From: Flavobacterium muglaense
GTDB taxonomy: Bacteria > Bacteroidota > Bacteroidia > Flavobacteriales > Flavobacteriaceae
Direction: 5' to 3'
Length of the DNA: 64,000 nucleotides
NCBI RefSeq assembly: GCF_014305155.1
Contig: NZ_JACRUK010000018.1
Location: forward strand, 1 to 64,000
The position numbers and the translations under genes are program-made. Of this stretch, positions 61,282 to 64,000 are shown one piece after another. Within the stretch, counting starts at the first letter, position 1, and each line of letters starts with the position of its first letter. Below the pieces are notes generated by a model. The model saw nothing but the letters and a program-made list of their open reading frames with translations, had not been told where the DNA came from and ran no database searches.

Positions 61282-63900
61282 TTAGAATTTGAAATTCAAT
61301 CCAGCAGAAAAAGTAGTTCCACTGAAACCAAATTGATTCACTTCCCAAGGGTATTTGAAACGACCTCCTAAGTCTGTAACCACATCGCCTTTGGTGTCAA
61401 TTTGATCCGGATACACATTAAATAAATTGTTCACCATTACGTTTCCAGATATTGTACTTGTAAATTTATAAGCTACGCCTAAATCAGTAATAATTTTTCC
61501 TGAAAAAGTTTGATCTTTAGTTGGATCAGTAGCGTGTTGCCAAGTAACGTCACCAAAATAAGTGTTATTAAAAATGATACTTGCTTTCTTTAAATCATAA
61601 TTTGTACCTAACAATACTTTTGTATTAGGTCTTGCGCTTAGGATCCTTCCTTGTTCCTTACGGTTAAAGATGTCGTACCCGTTAGCTTTTAAGATCGCTG
61701 GAGTAGCAATTTGACCATCGATTTTAGTATTTGCAATATTAGATGCTAAACTAAAAGCCATTTTTCCGCCTCCTAAAGCTAAATTCTTATAATTCAACAC
61801 AATATCAACTCCTTTAGTAGTCGTATTTACCGCATTGATGAAAAACTTCATGCTCGTAATATTATTGGCAATCAAAATTGATTCAACAGGATTAGTAGTG
61901 CTATTGTCACCATCAAAACCTACTTCACCAGAGAAAAGTACGCGATCCTTAACTTGGATATGGTAGAAATCTAAAGCAGCAGAAAAGTTTGGTCCAGATC
62001 TAAAAGTAATTCCAGTCGAAATATTTTGAGATTTCTCGGCATGTAATTTAGGAACACCTAAACCAATAACAGCAGGATCTACATTGTTAAAAGTTCCTTG
62101 ATTCGAAATAGTGTTTCCAGAAACAAGTGTTTGAACGTTACTCAAATAAATTTGATGTAGAGCAGGTGCTCTAAATCCTGTGCTGAAAGATCCTCTTACC
62201 GTAATATTATTGTTTAATTTATAACGCGAATTTACTTTCCAAGAAAAATTATCACCAAAGTCAGAGTAGTTCTCGTATCTCAGAGATCCTCCAATTAAGA
62301 ATGCTTCAGAAACATCATAATCTAAAGTTGAATAGATACCAACGTTATTACGATCTTTTTTCAACGCGTTTGCTGGCTGTAATCCTGGGAAAGATTGAGC
62401 ACCCGATCCAGTATAAGATTCTGATTGACCTGCTCTAGCTTCAAATTGCTCTCTTCTAAACTCTGTACCAAAACCTAAAGTAACTTTATCAAAAGTTCTT
62501 GAGAAATCTGCATTACCAACTAATTGGCTAAAAGTATAACCTCCTACATTAAATTCAGTTGGGCTATTAGCTCCTAAAGTTGGATTCAAAGTACTTCCTA
62601 CAGTATAATCAACTTTGTTTGACCCAGCAGTTAAACTGAAATCAGAATTGAAACCAAAAACAGTAGATTTAATACCTACAGACCCTAAGTTATCAAATAC
62701 ATCGGTATTAAAAGTAGGCTGAAAACCGTTGTATGTTGTACCTGCTGCATGCAATAAATTATTAGGATCTGAAATCCAATATGGAGTTCTGTATAGAGCG
62801 AAACTAGTTCCTTTACGAATATTAAGATCTCCAAAGGCATATAGAGTTGTCTTTTCTGAAAGTGGGTACTCAGCATTTACAACCAAAGCTCCCATTTTAG
62901 AATCAGGTAAACCAATATTCATTCCTAAATCTGGATTTTTACTCAACCAATCTCCCCATGTTGGGTCATTAGCAGCAACTCCAAACAAATCATCTTTACC
63001 AGGTGTACCTGCTCTGTTTGTTTTATTTTGGTCTAAGTATGAAAGGTTAAAGTTCACAAAACCTTTATCCGCAATTTTAAATCCTGAGTTTAAATCAGCT
63101 CCAAAATTGAATCCATCTCCTTGAGAAGTAACGCCAGAGGTCAAACTTACTTCTGTAAAATTAGTTTGCTTCTTAAGGATGATGTTTACAACACCTGCAA
63201 TTGCATCAGATCCGTATTGAGAAGATGCACCATCACGCAAAACCTCCACTCTTTCAATAGCTGAAAAAGGAATACTTTTCATATCGGTCCCTACTTCACC
63301 TTTACCAGGCGTGTCATTAATATACACTAATGCACTTTGGTTTTTTCTTTTACCGTTTACCAATACTAAAGTACGACTTGGCCCTAAACCACGTAAATCA
63401 GCTGGGTCAAAGTGTGCAGTGGCATCAGATATTGCTTGGCTACTTGAATTAAAAGAAGGTATTTTATAAGCCAACATTTTATCAAATGTAACTTGTCCAC
63501 TCGATTTTAGGTCTTCTGAGTATAATTTATCAATAGGTACCGCTGAATTTAGTACACTACGAACCTTAGATCTATTACCAGTAACAACAACTTCGTCCAA
63601 ACTGTTGTTAGGATCTAGTTTAAAAACGATAGGCGTTACATCGCTTGTTACTTCAATATTTTTATTTTGATATCCTACGTATTTAGCGATTAATGTAATA
63701 GGCAAAGCTTTTACATTGATAACAAAATTACCATTTCCATCCGTTGTTACTCCTTGAGCTGTTGTTTTATCTACAACATTAGAATAAGGCAAAGGTTGAC
63801 CATTTTCATCGGTTACCACTCCTTTGATTGTTTGCCCATTCATCATTGTGGTACCTATTATCATAAATAATACCACCAAAACAAATTGATTAAATTTCAT
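61282..63900 (-). CDS. TonB-dependent outer-membrane receptor
   Basis: The 872-residue receptor has a signal peptide (MKFNQFVLVVLFMIIGTTMM, then NGQ). A carboxypeptidase-regulatory-like domain follows (TIKGVVTDENGQPLPYSNVV), then a plug domain with NSLDEVVVTGNRSKVRSVLN and IPFSAIERVEVLRDGASSQY, SDAIAGVVNIILKK. The barrel of some 22 strands begins near residue 230 and ends with the aromatic GTTFSAGLNFKF. It takes up a large substrate using energy from TonB-ExbBD. The substrate is unknown; it lacks a SusD partner in the window. The upstream in-frame ATG lies in the promoter and is rejected. Confidence 0.93.
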   Translation of the reverse strand: MKFNQFVLVVLFMIIGTTMMNGQTIKGVVTDENGQPLPYSNVVDKTTAQGVTTDGNGNFVINVKALPITLIAKYVGYQNKNIEVTSDVTPIVFKLDPNNSLDEVVVTGNRSKVRSVLNSAVPIDKLYSEDLKSSGQVTFDKMLAYKIPSFNSSSQAISDATAHFDPADLRGLGPSRTLVLVNGKRKNQSALVYINDTPGKGEVGTDMKSIPFSAIERVEVLRDGASSQYGSDAIAGVVNIILKKQTNFTEVSLTSGVTSQGDGFNFGADLNSGFKIADKGFVNFNLSYLDQNKTNRAGTPGKDDLFGVAANDPTWGDWLSKNPDLGMNIGLPDSKMGALVVNAEYPLSEKTTLYAFGDLNIRKGTSFALYRTPYWISDPNNLLHAAGTTYNGFQPTFNTDVFDNLGSVGIKSTVFGFNSDFSLTAGSNKVDYTVGSTLNPTLGANSPTEFNVGGYTFSQLVGNADFSRTFDKVTLGFGTEFRREQFEARAGQSESYTGSGAQSFPGLQPANALKKDRNNVGIYSTLDYDVSEAFLIGGSLRYENYSDFGDNFSWKVNSRYKLNNNITVRGSFSTGFRAPALHQIYLSNVQTLVSGNTISNQGTFNNVDPAVIGLGVPKLHAEKSQNISTGITFRSGPNFSAALDFYHIQVKDRVLFSGEVGFDGDNSTTNPVESILIANNITSMKFFINAVNTTTKGVDIVLNYKNLALGGGKMAFSLASNIANTKIDGQIATPAILKANGYDIFNRKEQGRILSARPNTKVLLGTNYDLKKASIIFNNTYFGDVTWQHATDPTKDQTFSGKIITDLGVAYKFTSTISGNVMVNNLFNVYPDQIDTKGDVVTDLGGRFKYPWEVNQFGFSGTTFSAGLNFKF

Positions 63901-63939
63901 AGTTAGTTTTAGCATTTTTAATTTTAACATTTCGTCGTG

Positions 63940-63972
63940 CAAACTTATGGATAATTGTTAAAATATAGCCAA
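63940..63972 (-). promoter_or_regulatory. -33/-7 promoter of the TonB-dependent receptor
   Basis: On the minus strand TTG (63972-63970) and TAAGTTTG (63947-63940) are separated by 22 bp. This is a good Bacteroidota promoter, 39 nt before the ATG. Confidence 0.6.
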
Positions 63973-64000
63973 TACTGACAATTAATTATATATATATTTA

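Overview
The window looks like a chromosomal segment of a Flavobacterium-like member of the Bacteroidota. The evidence is low G+C, genes without Shine-Dalgarno leaders, many -7 boxes of the form TAnnTTTG with an upstream TTG, and families typical of that group: a TonB-dependent receptor with a carboxypeptidase-like N-terminal domain, a LytS/LytTR pair with a two-component propeller, a flavobacterial OmpA lipoprotein, and an HsdR-N single-domain protein beside holA. No rRNA, tRNA or CRISPR array was seen. Genus assignment is inference from memory of such genomes.

Layout. 1-1.4 kb: the edge of an IS1595-type transposase abutting a HEPN-domain gene. 1.4-12.8 kb: housekeeping and envelope genes (ettA, holA, a glycosyltransferase, an OmpA lipoprotein, a uvrD/tfoX/yciO-like operon, TauE). 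12.8-19.9 kb: M1 aminopeptidase, a REP-associated tyrosine transposase (RAYT) with its own palindrome inside its coding frame, a diphthine-ammonia-ligase-like enzyme, DUF1697, YhcH and recG. 20.5-25.6 kb: a glyoxylate module (malate synthase, isocitrate lyase, an RraA/aldolase-fold protein, an alanine-glyoxylate-type aminotransferase). 26-31.5 kb: a complete RND efflux operon (adaptor, pump, TolC). 31.6-32.75 kb: seven tandem units of about 172 bp with inverted-repeat ends. 32.9-43.4 kb: bestrophin, DUF1853, DUF1059, glmM, an ACP phosphodiesterase-like protein, two tandem gamma-glutamyltransferases, an alkD remnant and a CLC channel. 43.4-51.7 kb: a Fic protein with a probable leaderless transcript, a LytTR/LytS two-component system and uvrA.

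From 51.7 kb the region is accessory. An IS110 element has a candidate bridge-RNA hairpin and a frameshifted C-terminal tail. An IS1595 element is flanked by 12-bp direct repeats and sits inside an older hairpin repeat. They are followed by an uncharacterised co-directional cluster: a protein built from two SusC-plug-like modules, a DUF2167 membrane protein, two ankyrin proteins (one with a C-terminal SHOCT-like segment) and two lipoproteins. The window ends with a TonB-dependent receptor.

The most distinctive signals are in the non-coding DNA: a four-member family of hairpin repeats with shared outer boxes and differing cores (about 1.55, 33.8, 48.6 and 53.4 kb), the seven-unit array, the RAYT palindrome, a likely TA-flanked MITE at 56.2 kb, and the IS110 left-end RNA candidate. 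Of the protein-coding regions, the 54.6-61.1 kb cluster is the least explained.
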